Assembly (NCBI GenBank): GCA_030531245.1
Contig: JAUNOA010000010.1
Coordinates: 1 to 44,253 of the forward strand
Origin: Lachnospiraceae bacterium
GTDB lineage: Bacteria; Bacillota; Clostridia; Lachnospirales; Lachnospiraceae
Length of the DNA stretch: 44,253 bases
Reading direction: 5' to 3'
In this document: positions 35,543-44,222 of the stretch, piece after piece
Position numbering within the stretch: position 1 is the first letter of the stretch
Layout of the letters: every line of letters begins with the position of its first letter
Translations under genes and position numbers: made by a program
The notes under the pieces: generated by a model
What the model was told of the DNA's origin: nothing
The model's database searches: none
Seen by the model: the letters and a program-made list of their open reading frames with translations, nothing else

Positions 35543-37372
35543 CTACTCCAGACAAATCTTATTAAACATCTTTCCGTTTTCTTCCAGTATGCCCTCTTCT
35601 CTTTCATGACAGCTGAAGATTATTATCTGTCCTTTATATTCCTCCATCAGCCAATTCAGTGTCGCTGTCAGTCTTCCGCCGTCATAATTTACAAAACTGT
35701 CATCAAAGATCAGCGGGAGCCTGTCTTCTCCGTTCTGCATCAGTCTGGCTCCTGCCAGTCTGAGCGCCATATATACCTGATCGGATGTTCCGCTGCTTAA
35801 CTGCTCGATCGGAACCATCTTTTCCACTGTATTCAGGAATACGTCCAGATTGTCATCTATACTTATCGAATCATAGGCGCCGTCCGTGATCTTCTTTACA
35901 TACTGCGAAGCCTGTCCGTTGAGAAATACTCCAAGAGAATTCTTCATCTTCACGGCCAGGTCATCAATCGTCTTTGACGCGATATCGATAGCTTCAAGTT
36001 CCGTATTGATTTCATCGTTTCGTTTGATCTTCGCTCTGAGCTCATCGTTTTCCGCTTTAAGTCTGTTGATGCTCCTTATCCTGTCCATAAGTTCGGACTG
36101 AGTCTGTCTCTGATCAAGGAGGTTCTGATTCAGTTCCGCATCCTGTTGCTCAAGTCTTGCATTCTCTTCATTGATAACCTTTATTGTGCCCTCTTCGGAT
36201 TCCGTCTCTTCCGCAAGTGCCTCGATATCATCAAGCTTCCGGATAACCCGTTCCACACGGTCCTGACTGATTCCGTCATATCCCGCATATTTCTCCAGCA
36301 AATCCGAAAGTACTGTCGTCTTTTTTCTGAGTATGCTTTTTGACGATATGCAGAGTACCAGAAAAATTATCCCGGCTATAAGGCATACTCCTATTATCGC
36401 CTCAAGCAGCAGTGAATACTGCTTAAATTTACCCATTCCCATGATGTATGCCGAGACAAATACCGTAAGCAGCGCCAGCCCGAGAAAGACTATATAAAGT
36501 GTCCTGTACTTTACCACCTGGTTTTTACCGGCCTCGGTTTTATAGTCATCGTATGCTCTCGCAAACTGTTCTTTGTTTTCTTTTGCCTGCGCCAGCGAAG
36601 CCGTTCCTTCCGAACTGAGCTTCTGATGTTTCTCCTTTATATCATCTTCAATGCTCTTTGCTTCCGCAGCCTTTTTATCTATATCCTCTTCGACCTTCTT
36701 TTTCTCGTCTTCAAGCTCGTTGATTCTGCTGATATAATCCGGATTTTCAATTTCCTTTTCAAGATTTCTTATTTCACCGAGATTTGAATTGAGCTTTTTT
36801 GCCGCATCCGGAACGATTTCCTCCGACAGGGCAATCTTCTGTTTTTCCAGATATTTCTTTGCTTCAGCACAGTTAAGAGAACGGTTGCCCGTGGTATCCA
36901 TGTTGATGATATATCTCTTCAGTTCTGTGGACATGGCATCATCTGCGGTTGACTCAAGCTGTCCGATACTTATGGTATTGTCATATGCTTCCTCTGTCAT
37001 CCCGCACAGGAGTGTCTGCAGAAAATCATCTGCAAACGGGACCGCCTCACCTGCAGTTTCATTATACATAAGACAGTTGACCGGATCCTTGTCGAAATCC
37101 CTGGTTATGCTGTAAACCTGTCCGCCGTCCTCAATGCGCATTACAGCTCCGTACTTTCCTGCGCCCCATGGTTTGAAATGTGCAAATGTATCCGTAAGCG
37201 CAGCAACTCCTCTGGCTCTTTCCATACCGTAGAACATCGCCCTGATGCAGGCGTGCAGAGTTGACTTTCCGGCTTCATTGTGTCCGGAAACCAGATTTAT
37301 GCCGTCCTCGAAACTGATATATTTATTGTTGAATTTTCCGAATCCGTCTATTCTGATATCTATTAATTTCAT
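35543..37372 (-). CDS. YhaN/SbcC-like ATPase with two membrane helices
   Basis: A 609-residue ABC-type ATPase of the SbcC/Rad50/YhaN group. Walker A is GHNEAGKST (30-38), the signature is QLSSGTSDQV (about 520) and Walker B is LPLIFDDSF (about 552). A long coiled coil separates the two ATPase halves, and its tip holds two hydrophobic helices (about 289-345) instead of a zinc hook, so the protein is probably bound to the membrane, as in YhaN. The ATG at 37372 follows AGAGGAA and lies one base after the stop of the phosphoesterase gene; the longer frame from 37387 overlaps that gene. It probably works with the phosphoesterase-like protein on DNA ends, but that partner looks inactive. Confidence 0.9.
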   Translation of the reverse strand: MKLIDIRIDGFGKFNNKYISFEDGINLVSGHNEAGKSTLHACIRAMFYGMERARGVAALTDTFAHFKPWGAGKYGAVMRIEDGGQVYSITRDFDKDPVNCLMYNETAGEAVPFADDFLQTLLCGMTEEAYDNTISIGQLESTADDAMSTELKRYIINMDTTGNRSLNCAEAKKYLEKQKIALSEEIVPDAAKKLNSNLGEIRNLEKEIENPDYISRINELEDEKKKVEEDIDKKAAEAKSIEDDIKEKHQKLSSEGTASLAQAKENKEQFARAYDDYKTEAGKNQVVKYRTLYIVFLGLALLTVFVSAYIMGMGKFKQYSLLLEAIIGVCLIAGIIFLVLCISSKSILRKKTTVLSDLLEKYAGYDGISQDRVERVIRKLDDIEALAEETESEEGTIKVINEENARLEQQDAELNQNLLDQRQTQSELMDRIRSINRLKAENDELRAKIKRNDEINTELEAIDIASKTIDDLAVKMKNSLGVFLNGQASQYVKKITDGAYDSISIDDNLDVFLNTVEKMVPIEQLSSGTSDQVYMALRLAGARLMQNGEDRLPLIFDDSFVNYDGGRLTATLNWLMEEYKGQIIIFSCHEREEGILEENGKMFNKICLE

Positions 37373-37373
37373 C

Positions 37374-38423
37374 TCAGTTCCTCTCATCGGCTGTTTTCAG
37401 CAGCGCGTTGATTCCGTAGTTCATTGCCTTTTTATCCAGTTCGGTTATGTCCTCACGGTTCATTTCTTTTACAAAAAATCCTACCATATCTGCCGGATGC
37501 TCCCTGAAAAGCTTCACATAGTCATAATCCGGTTTCGTAAAATCATCTATCCTGCCGATCCTGAATTCATATTTGAGTTCATCGATATCAAGAGAAACTT
37601 CCGGATTTGTAAGTCCGTTCAGCCTGATACGGTATATATTGGTACCGCCCATACCGGACATTTCACGCCTCAGATTATTCAGCACATCCTCCCTTGTTGA
37701 TACGGGAGTAACATTTACGGAAAGCGTGATATATCTGACCGTCGGAAGCGTAACGAATTTGAGCGCCGTCATCTTCTTGCGTTCGCAGTCGATCTCTCCG
37801 AGATAATATCCGTGCTTTCCTGTATCGTCAGCTCCCAGGGGTTCAGGAGACCCGCTGTTTACCAGTCTTCCTCCCCTTTTGACATATGGTTTATGACTTC
37901 CTCCGAGTGCCACATAAGTAAAGAAATTCGGTATGCTCTCCTCTGCAATTTCCGATGCCGAAAATACCAGTATGGATGCTCCCGGATGTTCCGGATTGGC
38001 ATCGGCAAGACGCATGGGATCAAATCCGGGCTTGTCATCGGATGCTCCTATCACTTCCGTCTGCAGGCCTTCATAATAAGTTGAGGTAAACTTCGTATCT
38101 GTATTGTAGGTGACATTTTCTGCCCATCTGAAGGTTACGACAGGCGATGTAGTGAATACCCCGTCGTCTTCTCCCGCAATCACATAAATCTTTGTTCCCG
38201 GAACGGATGCAAAAAGAGTATTCAGTTCCCTGACACTCTCGTCTGTCGGATGTCCGTCAAAAAGTCCTCCGCTTATAATAAGCAGATCTACTTTTTCACG
38301 ACGGCAGGTCTCGATGATTTGCCTGAAAGTCTCCGTCAGCGCTCTGGCACGCTCCTTGCCCCACGGACGGTTTGCGTCGGGGGAGGCACCATAATGGATA
38401 TCGCTTGTATGTATAAATTTCAT
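37374..38423 (-). CDS. YhaO/SbcD-like metallophosphoesterase, probably inactive
   Basis: A 349-residue protein of the Mre11/SbcD/YhaO group, partner of the ATPase next to it. Motif I (SDIHYG, D8 and H10) is kept. Motif II reads SGGLFDG (51-57), so the usual GD Asp is Gly53. Motif III reads GEDD (84-87) where GNHD/E is expected. The histidine normally near position 156 is Ala. The final GHxH reads GGSH (174-177). Four of the expected metal ligands are therefore changed while the rest of the fold, including YVALGG and VNSGSPEPLG, is kept. The gene is intact, so it may serve as a structural or DNA-binding subunit. The loss of activity is inferred from motifs. Confidence 0.88.
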   Translation of the reverse strand: MKFIHTSDIHYGASPDANRPWGKERARALTETFRQIIETCRREKVDLLIISGGLFDGHPTDESVRELNTLFASVPGTKIYVIAGEDDGVFTTSPVVTFRWAENVTYNTDTKFTSTYYEGLQTEVIGASDDKPGFDPMRLADANPEHPGASILVFSASEIAEESIPNFFTYVALGGSHKPYVKRGGRLVNSGSPEPLGADDTGKHGYYLGEIDCERKKMTALKFVTLPTVRYITLSVNVTPVSTREDVLNNLRREMSGMGGTNIYRIRLNGLTNPEVSLDIDELKYEFRIGRIDDFTKPDYDYVKLFREHPADMVGFFVKEMNREDITELDKKAMNYGINALLKTADERN

Positions 38424-38450
38424 AGGCTCTCTCTTTCTGTCCTTTTAAAA

Positions 38451-38482
38451 GTAACAGGCGTCAGTGAAAAAACGCCTGTCAC
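38451..38482 (-). terminator. Intrinsic terminator of asnS
   Basis: GTAACAGGCGT and ACGCCTGTCAC pair at 10 of 11 positions. On the minus strand the stem is followed by ACTTTTAAAAGG. It lies 15 bases behind the asnS stop codon. Confidence 0.75.
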
Positions 38483-38497
38483 AGATAGTTTCATATT

Positions 38498-39889
38498 TTA
38501 TAATTCGCAGGTTCCTACAGTACGTGGGAACGGAAGGACATCACGTATATTTCCTATTCCGGTGATGTACATAATAATTCGCTCAAATCCGAGTCCGAAT
38601 CCGGCATGGCGGTTTGAACCCCATTTGCGCAGAGCGAGATAGAATCCGTAATCTTCCGGATTAAGTCCGCACTCCTTCATCTTCTGAAGAAGTACATCGT
38701 AATTATCCTCTCTCTGGCTTCCTCCGATGATCTCGCCGATTCCCGGAACCAGGCAGTCCATAGCTGCAACCGTCTTTCCGTCTTCATTGAGTTTCATATA
38801 GAAGGCTTTGATCTCCTTCGGATAATCCGTCACGAATACCGGCTTCTTATATACCTTTTCTGTCAGATATCTCTCATGTTCCGTCTGAAGATCGCATCCC
38901 CAGAATACCTTGTAGTCGAATTCATCATTATGCTCTTCAAGGATCTTCACTGCCTCTGTATATGTGACATGCCCGAACTCGTTGCTTATGACATTATCAA
39001 GTCTCTCAAGGAGTCCCTGGTCTACGAACTGATTGAAAAATGCCATCTCTTCGGGCGCATTTTCAAGAACGTACCTGATGATATATTTGATCATTGCTTC
39101 TGCAAGTTCCATATCATCACTGAGGTCAGCAAATGCCATCTCCGGCTCTATCATCCAGAACTCCGCCGCATGACGCGTGGTATTGGAGTTCTCCGCACGG
39201 AATGTCGGTCCGAATGTATATACATTTCTGAATGCCATACAGTATGTCTCGACATTGAGCTGTCCGGATACTGTCATAGCGACTTTCTTTCCGAAGAAAT
39301 CCTTGCTGTAATCGACACTGCCGTCTTCTGTTCTGGGAATATCATCAAGCGGAAGAGTCGTAACCTGGAACATCTCGCCTGCACCCTCGCAGTCGCTTTC
39401 GGTAATGATCGGAGTATGAACATATACGAATCCCTGCTCCTGGAAGAAACGGTGGATCGCATATGCCACGAGCGAACGAACTCTGAATACCGCCTGGAAT
39501 GTATTGGTTCTTGCACGAAGATGTGGGATAGTACGCAGATACTCCAGTGTATGGCGCTTTTTCTGAAGCGGATATGCGGAATCGGACGGTCCTTCGACTG
39601 TTACCTCTTTGGCCTGAATCTCAAACGGCTGCTTTGCTTCAGGCGTGGGAACCAGTTCTCCTTTTATTATGAGCGCCGCTCCGACATTGACCTTGGTGAT
39701 CTCTGCGAAGTTTGCCATCTCATCATGGTATACGACCTGTATCTGCTGATAGCAGGATCCGTCGCTTATCATAAGAAAACCGAATGACTTTGAATCACGG
39801 TTTGAGCGAACCCAGCCGCCTATACTGACTTCCCTGTTCAGGAAATCTTCCGGTTTTCCGAATATCTCGCGTAATGTATTTAACTTCAT
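38498..39889 (-). CDS. asnS: Asparaginyl-tRNA synthetase
   Basis: A 463-residue class IIb synthetase that charges tRNA-Asn. An N-terminal OB-fold anticodon-binding domain (about 15-110, [25 protein letters not shown]) is followed by the catalytic core. Motif 1 lies near [18 protein letters not shown], motif 2 is [24 protein letters not shown], and motif 3 is [15 protein letters not shown]. The ATG at 39889 follows GAAAGG. A longer frame from 39949 would run through the promoter, so it is rejected. No T-box motif is seen in the leader, although many Firmicutes asnS genes have one. The large structured element lies just upstream of its promoter. Confidence 0.96.
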   Translation of the reverse strand: MKLNTLREIFGKPEDFLNREVSIGGWVRSNRDSKSFGFLMISDGSCYQQIQVVYHDEMANFAEITKVNVGAALIIKGELVPTPEAKQPFEIQAKEVTVEGPSDSAYPLQKKRHTLEYLRTIPHLRARTNTFQAVFRVRSLVAYAIHRFFQEQGFVYVHTPIITESDCEGAGEMFQVTTLPLDDIPRTEDGSVDYSKDFFGKKVAMTVSGQLNVETYCMAFRNVYTFGPTFRAENSNTTRHAAEFWMIEPEMAFADLSDDMELAEAMIKYIIRYVLENAPEEMAFFNQFVDQGLLERLDNVISNEFGHVTYTEAVKILEEHNDEFDYKVFWGCDLQTEHERYLTEKVYKKPVFVTDYPKEIKAFYMKLNEDGKTVAAMDCLVPGIGEIIGGSQREDNYDVLLQKMKECGLNPEDYGFYLALRKWGSNRHAGFGLGFERIIMYITGIGNIRDVLPFPRTVGTCEL

Positions 39890-39920
39890 GGTTTTTGCCT
39901 TTCTATTTGCATTTGGCTTA

Positions 39921-39949
39921 AGTATATCACAATAAAAGTCTGCTACCAA
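39921..39949 (-). promoter_or_regulatory. Promoter of asnS
   Basis: On the minus strand TTGGTA (plus 39944-39949) and TATACT (plus 39921-39926) are 17 bases apart, about 32 bases before the start codon. Confidence 0.75.
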
Positions 39950-39990
39950 TATTTTTCTTTTATTTCAGCCTTAGTTTCGATTTAAATACA

Positions 39991-40127
39991 GCAGGCTGAA
40001 CATAAAATCCCTTTGAAGGAGGATTGCGCAGAGCAGCGAATCAGAAAACCCTACAAAATGGTTTTATCACAAGGGTTTTCTGACCGAGCGAATCGGTCCT
40101 GAAAAGGGATATTTATGTTCGGCCTGC
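39991..40127. repeat. Cruciform element between the GH13 gene and asnS
   Basis: Outer stem: 39991-40006 pairs with 40112-40127 (16 pairs, one of them G-T), extended by ATCCCTTT/AAAGGGAT (40007-40014 with 40103-40110) after a one-base bulge. Inside are three hairpins. The first is GATT-CGC/GCG-AATC (40022-40042, one bulged base). The second is CAGAAAACCCT/AGGGTTTTCTG (40042-40052 with 40072-40082). The third is ACCGA-GCGAA-TCGGT (40083-40097). The plan matches the element behind tRNA-Gly. It may end transcription of the GH13 gene, but no T-run follows on the minus strand. Confidence 0.8.
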
Positions 40128-40133
40128 GGAATA

Positions 40134-41960
40134 TCAATCAGCGCTGTTTTTCAGTACATATCCGCCGTGCGGTTTAATCCTGATCCGTGCTATGCCGTCC
40201 TTCACCGGGACTTTTCCGCCTGTAAAGCCGTAGTTCCAGCAGTCTGTATATACCAGCCCCTGCAGACATTCCTCATCCGTGATTCCGGCCGTCCTGACCG
40301 GTATATCGATATCAAACTCATTATCTCCTGTGTGGATAATAACGAAATATTTCTCCTGTCCCAGTGTACGGGCAAATGAAATCACATTCCGCTCCGCTTT
40401 AAGCCATATCATGGAACCCCTTCGAAGTGCCCTGCTTTCATTGTGCAGTTTTGTCATTCCGGCACAGAATTCGAGACATTCCGGATCCTCATTTCCCCAT
40501 GGATATGTCCTGCGGCTGTCCGGGTCCGTAAACCCCCTAAGGCCAGCCTCATCACCGTAATATATGGTGGGAGCTCCCTGCATGGTCATCTGCAGTACCT
40601 GAGCCTGGCGCAGAAAGCAGATATTGGTTCCGTCCTGCGCGGCCTTACTGCCTAAAGCACCGAGACGTCCTGCCACACGATTGGTTCTGGTCAGAAACCT
40701 TGAGTGGTCATGATTATCCAGTTCATTCATGGCAGATAATATACTTGGCATACTCATAACCGACTTCATATATCTGACTGTGTTCATGAAACGCACTCCG
40801 TCACCGACCGCATTTTCATCAAACGTATCACTGTGTTTCTCCATTCCTGTAAGAAAGGCACTGACAGGTTCCATAAAACCGTCATAATTCATGACCGTAT
40901 CCCACTCATCGCCCTTGAGCCACTCGGATGCGTCTCCGTAGTGCTCGGCGATGATGACCGCATCCGGATTGACCGACTTGACTTCTCTGCGGAAACGCTT
41001 CCAGAATTTATGATTGTATTCCGGGCTGTGACCCAGATCCGCTGCCACGTCCAGACGCCATCCGTCAATGCAGTAAGGCTCTTTTAGCCACATCCCGGCA
41101 ATATCCATAACTTCGTCTTCAAGTTCCCGGGAATTCTCATAATTCAGCTTCGGCAGAGTGATGTTGTCCCACCACGATTCGTACTCACCGTTACGGTTGT
41201 AATTAAAGTATTCCTGTATCTGCATCCAGATATTCCGCTCGGAGCAGTGATTGAAAACTCCGTCAAGAATGACTTTCATGCCGCGTCTGTGCATCTCCCG
41301 AACAAGTTCGGCAAATACACTGTTGCCGCCGAAATGAGGATCTACATGTCGGTAATCTTCCGTGTCGTATTTATGATTCGACGGTGAGGTAAATATCGGA
41401 TTGAAGTAGATTACCTCGACTCCCATCGACCGTAGATAATCCAGTTTCTGAAGCACCCCCTGCAGGTCTCCGCCATGGAAATTGGCGACATCAAATGTTT
41501 CCGGAAGTTCATCCCATTCCTTATGCTTTACCGGTCTTCCGAGGTAAATATATTCTTCATCCTTTACATCACCGGAAGTGTCTCCGTTATAAAATCTGTC
41601 GACAAAAATCTGATACATAAGCGCGCCCTTGCTCCAGGACGGTGTGTCAAATGATGGTATGATGATAAACGGTACCGGTTCGTAACCACTGCCCGTTTCC
41701 GTATTTTCATGCGCACCCAATACGTCATATACCGCCGAGGTTCCGTCGGTGCCCTGAATTACAAAATATACTTTCCCTTCACGTGCGTCGGTTTCATAGT
41801 AATCAAATATCGCATCCGACTGCATTTTACCCATCTTTTTTTCTTCCGTATCAAAAACACAGCTGACGCTCTGCGCGTCACCTGCGTTCGTGCGGAAACG
41901 AAGCTTTCCGTCACACAGATATTCTTCTGTCGGATCAAAAAACAGTGCTTCTGTATTCAT
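40134..41960 (-). CDS. GH13 alpha-amylase family enzyme (neopullulanase/cyclomaltodextrinase-like)
   Basis: A 608-residue glycoside hydrolase without a signal peptide, so probably cytoplasmic. An N-terminal beta domain (about 1-115) resembles the CBM34-type domain of neopullulanases. The catalytic TIM barrel shows region I DGVFNH, region II GWRLDVAAD (nucleophile Asp at about 300), region III IIAEHYGD (acid Glu at about 336) and region IV NELDNHDHSR (about 416). A C-terminal beta domain follows. All catalytic residues are present. It should cleave short alpha-glucans, maltodextrins or pullulan fragments taken up by the cell. It is the last gene of a tight PIG-L/GH13 pair, two bases apart. Confidence 0.94.
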   Translation of the reverse strand: MNTEALFFDPTEEYLCDGKLRFRTNAGDAQSVSCVFDTEEKKMGKMQSDAIFDYYETDAREGKVYFVIQGTDGTSAVYDVLGAHENTETGSGYEPVPFIIIPSFDTPSWSKGALMYQIFVDRFYNGDTSGDVKDEEYIYLGRPVKHKEWDELPETFDVANFHGGDLQGVLQKLDYLRSMGVEVIYFNPIFTSPSNHKYDTEDYRHVDPHFGGNSVFAELVREMHRRGMKVILDGVFNHCSERNIWMQIQEYFNYNRNGEYESWWDNITLPKLNYENSRELEDEVMDIAGMWLKEPYCIDGWRLDVAADLGHSPEYNHKFWKRFRREVKSVNPDAVIIAEHYGDASEWLKGDEWDTVMNYDGFMEPVSAFLTGMEKHSDTFDENAVGDGVRFMNTVRYMKSVMSMPSILSAMNELDNHDHSRFLTRTNRVAGRLGALGSKAAQDGTNICFLRQAQVLQMTMQGAPTIYYGDEAGLRGFTDPDSRRTYPWGNEDPECLEFCAGMTKLHNESRALRRGSMIWLKAERNVISFARTLGQEKYFVIIHTGDNEFDIDIPVRTAGITDEECLQGLVYTDCWNYGFTGGKVPVKDGIARIRIKPHGGYVLKNSAD

Positions 41961-41962
41961 GT

Positions 41963-42805
41963 TTAAAACAGCTTTTTATACGGTTCAAAATTGAATTTCG
42001 GTCTCGGGTCCATGTGCAGATAACATTCAATAAATCTACCGTCCGGAAGTTTTCTTGCCTCCCTTTGTGAGATGAGATCTTCGATGACCTCAGCCTGACT
42101 CGGAAATGCTTTTATACCCGCTATGACTTCTTCCTCAACCGACGGATCCGCTGCGATCACCAGACTGGCTCGCAGATCGGTATCTCTTCCCGCAAGTACC
42201 GCGTCCTCCGGGTCCAGTTCCGCCCACACGCTGTACTGCGCCGTTGATACGACCGTGTACGGGTCTGCCCAGTCCACCGAATGTGCATCGCCTGCCTGCG
42301 GTGAATCATAGGCTCCTATCATATACGCCGCACAATGATCTATGTGTTCATGATAATGGTTCGGTACAAGTATTCTTGTTATTTTCTTTTCACGAAGCGT
42401 CGTGATGGTCTTCCTGAAATGTCCCTCCCGATTATCCTCATCCAGAAGCAGTCCCACATACTGAAGTGCCGAAAAATCCGGAAATTCAAGTCTCAGGATA
42501 TGGTCTTCCGGGATGCCGAAACGTTCATAGCAGTCGTATGCTTCTTTTCTTCTTGTCTCGACTATCGTTTCTTTTTCTTCGGGATGAGAATATCCGCAGT
42601 GTCCGCTGCAGACTATGGTGAGGAAAACCTCTGCGCCGTCTTCGATGGCCGCGCGTATGGCATAACCGGCCCCGAGTATTGCATCGTCATCGTGGGGCGA
42701 GTATACCATAACTCTTTCCTTCGGGCCGTCCCATCCCGGAAACAGTGCCGCAAGGGATTCCGATTTCTCTTTTGTATTTGTATTAAGATATGTGAATTTA
42801 TTCAT
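41963..42805 (-). CDS. PIG-L/LmbE-family deacetylase
   Basis: A 280-residue zinc-dependent hydrolase. The metal and catalytic motif SPHDDDAILG (about 36-45) and the later HEHIDH are the family signature. Members remove acetyl groups from N-acetylglucosaminyl compounds such as GlcNAc-PI, mycothiol or bacillithiol precursors and lincomycin intermediates. The substrate here is not known. Its neighbour two bases downstream is an alpha-glucan-acting GH13 enzyme, and a peptidase-fold gene lies 29 bases upstream, which suggests a small catabolic operon. No signal peptide. Confidence 0.9.
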   Translation of the reverse strand: MNKFTYLNTNTKEKSESLAALFPGWDGPKERVMVYSPHDDDAILGAGYAIRAAIEDGAEVFLTIVCSGHCGYSHPEEKETIVETRRKEAYDCYERFGIPEDHILRLEFPDFSALQYVGLLLDEDNREGHFRKTITTLREKKITRILVPNHYHEHIDHCAAYMIGAYDSPQAGDAHSVDWADPYTVVSTAQYSVWAELDPEDAVLAGRDTDLRASLVIAADPSVEEEVIAGIKAFPSQAEVIEDLISQREARKLPDGRFIECYLHMDPRPKFNFEPYKKLF

Positions 42806-42834
42806 GTCAGCTTCTCCACGGGTTATACCGGCAT

Positions 42835-44178
42835 TTAATCAACTACTCTTCCTACATATTTCTGTACATTGATCGGCAGCTCGTTAAGCACCTCTACATG
42901 ATCTCCGTATTTTCCGAGTGTTTTTTCAACAAGTACGAAATCAAGTCCCGGAATGACTATATCTCCCCATTTAGAACCGATTCCGCGTACTGCTACATCA
43001 AGCATGGTCACAATCTGGCTTCCCAGCGGCTCTTCGGAATTGAGCGTGATGGCTCCGAAAAACTCCTGGCATTCCGTATATCCGCCGTTATGGGTTCCGG
43101 TATACGGTTTCTGTTTTTCCATATCGACCGGATGGCCGACTTTTGCCTCTATTTCGGCCTCATGTGCCTTGAAATAATCTATGAGTGCCTGCTCCTGATA
43201 TTTTGCCGGCGAATGATCTTTGGCTACTTTGATATAACCTTCAAGTCCTGTCCTGAATGCACCTTCGATGAAATCGATCCAGTAATGCTGCTCAGGGGTA
43301 ATATTTGCCGGATCAAGAGTTGCAACCACCGAGCATCTCTCGCATGCTGTAAGGCCGTCAACTGCAGGGCCGACACCGAGATGCACAAAATCGCCTTCCT
43401 TGATCGGGAAGTTCATCGCCTTTCCTATCAGTGTCCTGTTTGCTTCGCCTGCCGTTACCATGATATCGAATCCCATGGTTTCGCAGCCGAGCTGCTTTGC
43501 TGCCAGATAACCCCATCCTGCCACCTCGCTCTCGAGCATTCCGGGCTCAAGGACAGCGAGCATGCACTCCATAACCACATCGGCAATTCGTGCCGCCTGT
43601 TTCGTGAGGGCCATCTCTTTATCTGATTTTATATATTTCTGTCTGAAATAAATCTCCTGGGCATCAATTATATTCTCTGCTCCCACAATATCTGCAAAGA
43701 ATTCATATACTCCTACGGGAAGTACTGCACGAGGAGTAAAAAGTCCTATGTTTTTCGGGATCTTTCCGCAGGCTTCAACAAGTATATCCCCGATGTTCTC
43801 GGCATCAACCGGATATTCCTCATCGGCCAGTTTCAGAAATTCGGCTTTATGGATGACGCAGCCTGAACGTTTGCCCATCTGCTCGCACGCATAACCGCCT
43901 TCAAATCCGGCAAGAAGATGGAAACCGTTCTTTCCTACAAGCCCCGCACAGGGTTCTATACAGAAATTCATGTTTCCGCCGAGATAAGGAACGTCTCCGT
44001 GATAATGTTCATCCGAATATACCAGAGCGCATTCGATTCCTGCTTTCTCCATCGATTTATATAAATCCGCTGCTCTCTGTTTGAATTCTTCGGTCGTTAT
44101 TCTCGCATCCGTATCAAATTTCGGTGCTCTGCTCAAAATCTTATCGACTTTTTTCGCTTTCTCAATAAATGTTTCCAT
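42835..44178 (-). CDS. M24 (Xaa-Pro peptidase/creatinase) fold protein
   Basis: A 447-residue protein with the two-domain layout of Xaa-Pro peptidases and creatinase: a creatinase-N-like domain (about 10-170) and a pita-bread domain (about 180-440). In the metal-binding strands the pattern DxG...D is not found: the sequence reads FVHLGVGPAVDGLTACERC, with His and Cys where metal ligands are expected. The later GHGxG is THNGGY, and the TIEP Glu strand reads TMLDVAV. It may be a non-metal enzyme like creatinase or have another activity. The gene is intact with a strong GGAGGTGGG ribosome site. Confidence covers the fold, not the function. Confidence 0.85.
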   Translation of the reverse strand: METFIEKAKKVDKILSRAPKFDTDARITTEEFKQRAADLYKSMEKAGIECALVYSDEHYHGDVPYLGGNMNFCIEPCAGLVGKNGFHLLAGFEGGYACEQMGKRSGCVIHKAEFLKLADEEYPVDAENIGDILVEACGKIPKNIGLFTPRAVLPVGVYEFFADIVGAENIIDAQEIYFRQKYIKSDKEMALTKQAARIADVVMECMLAVLEPGMLESEVAGWGYLAAKQLGCETMGFDIMVTAGEANRTLIGKAMNFPIKEGDFVHLGVGPAVDGLTACERCSVVATLDPANITPEQHYWIDFIEGAFRTGLEGYIKVAKDHSPAKYQEQALIDYFKAHEAEIEAKVGHPVDMEKQKPYTGTHNGGYTECQEFFGAITLNSEEPLGSQIVTMLDVAVRGIGSKWGDIVIPGLDFVLVEKTLGKYGDHVEVLNELPINVQKYVGRVVD

Positions 44179-44205
44179 ATTCCCACCTCCGAACTTTATT
44201 ACGTA

Positions 44206-44222
44206 GTGTCAAATCCTGACAC
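44206..44222. promoter_or_regulatory. Inverted repeat upstream of the M24 gene
   Basis: GTGTCA and TGACAC are separated by five bases, 27 bases before the start codon. It may be an operator for the M24/PIG-L/GH13 genes. No good promoter could be assigned in the remaining bases of the window. Confidence 0.35.

Noticed and set aside
38498-39949. Longer asnS product starting at 39949
   Set aside because: The extra 20 codons contain the -35 and -10 boxes; the ATG at 39889 has a ribosome site and the typical N terminus.
39890-40133. T-box riboswitch in front of asnS
   Set aside because: No GGGTGG.ACCGCG-like T-box sequence and no matching terminator before the start; the structures present lie upstream of the promoter.
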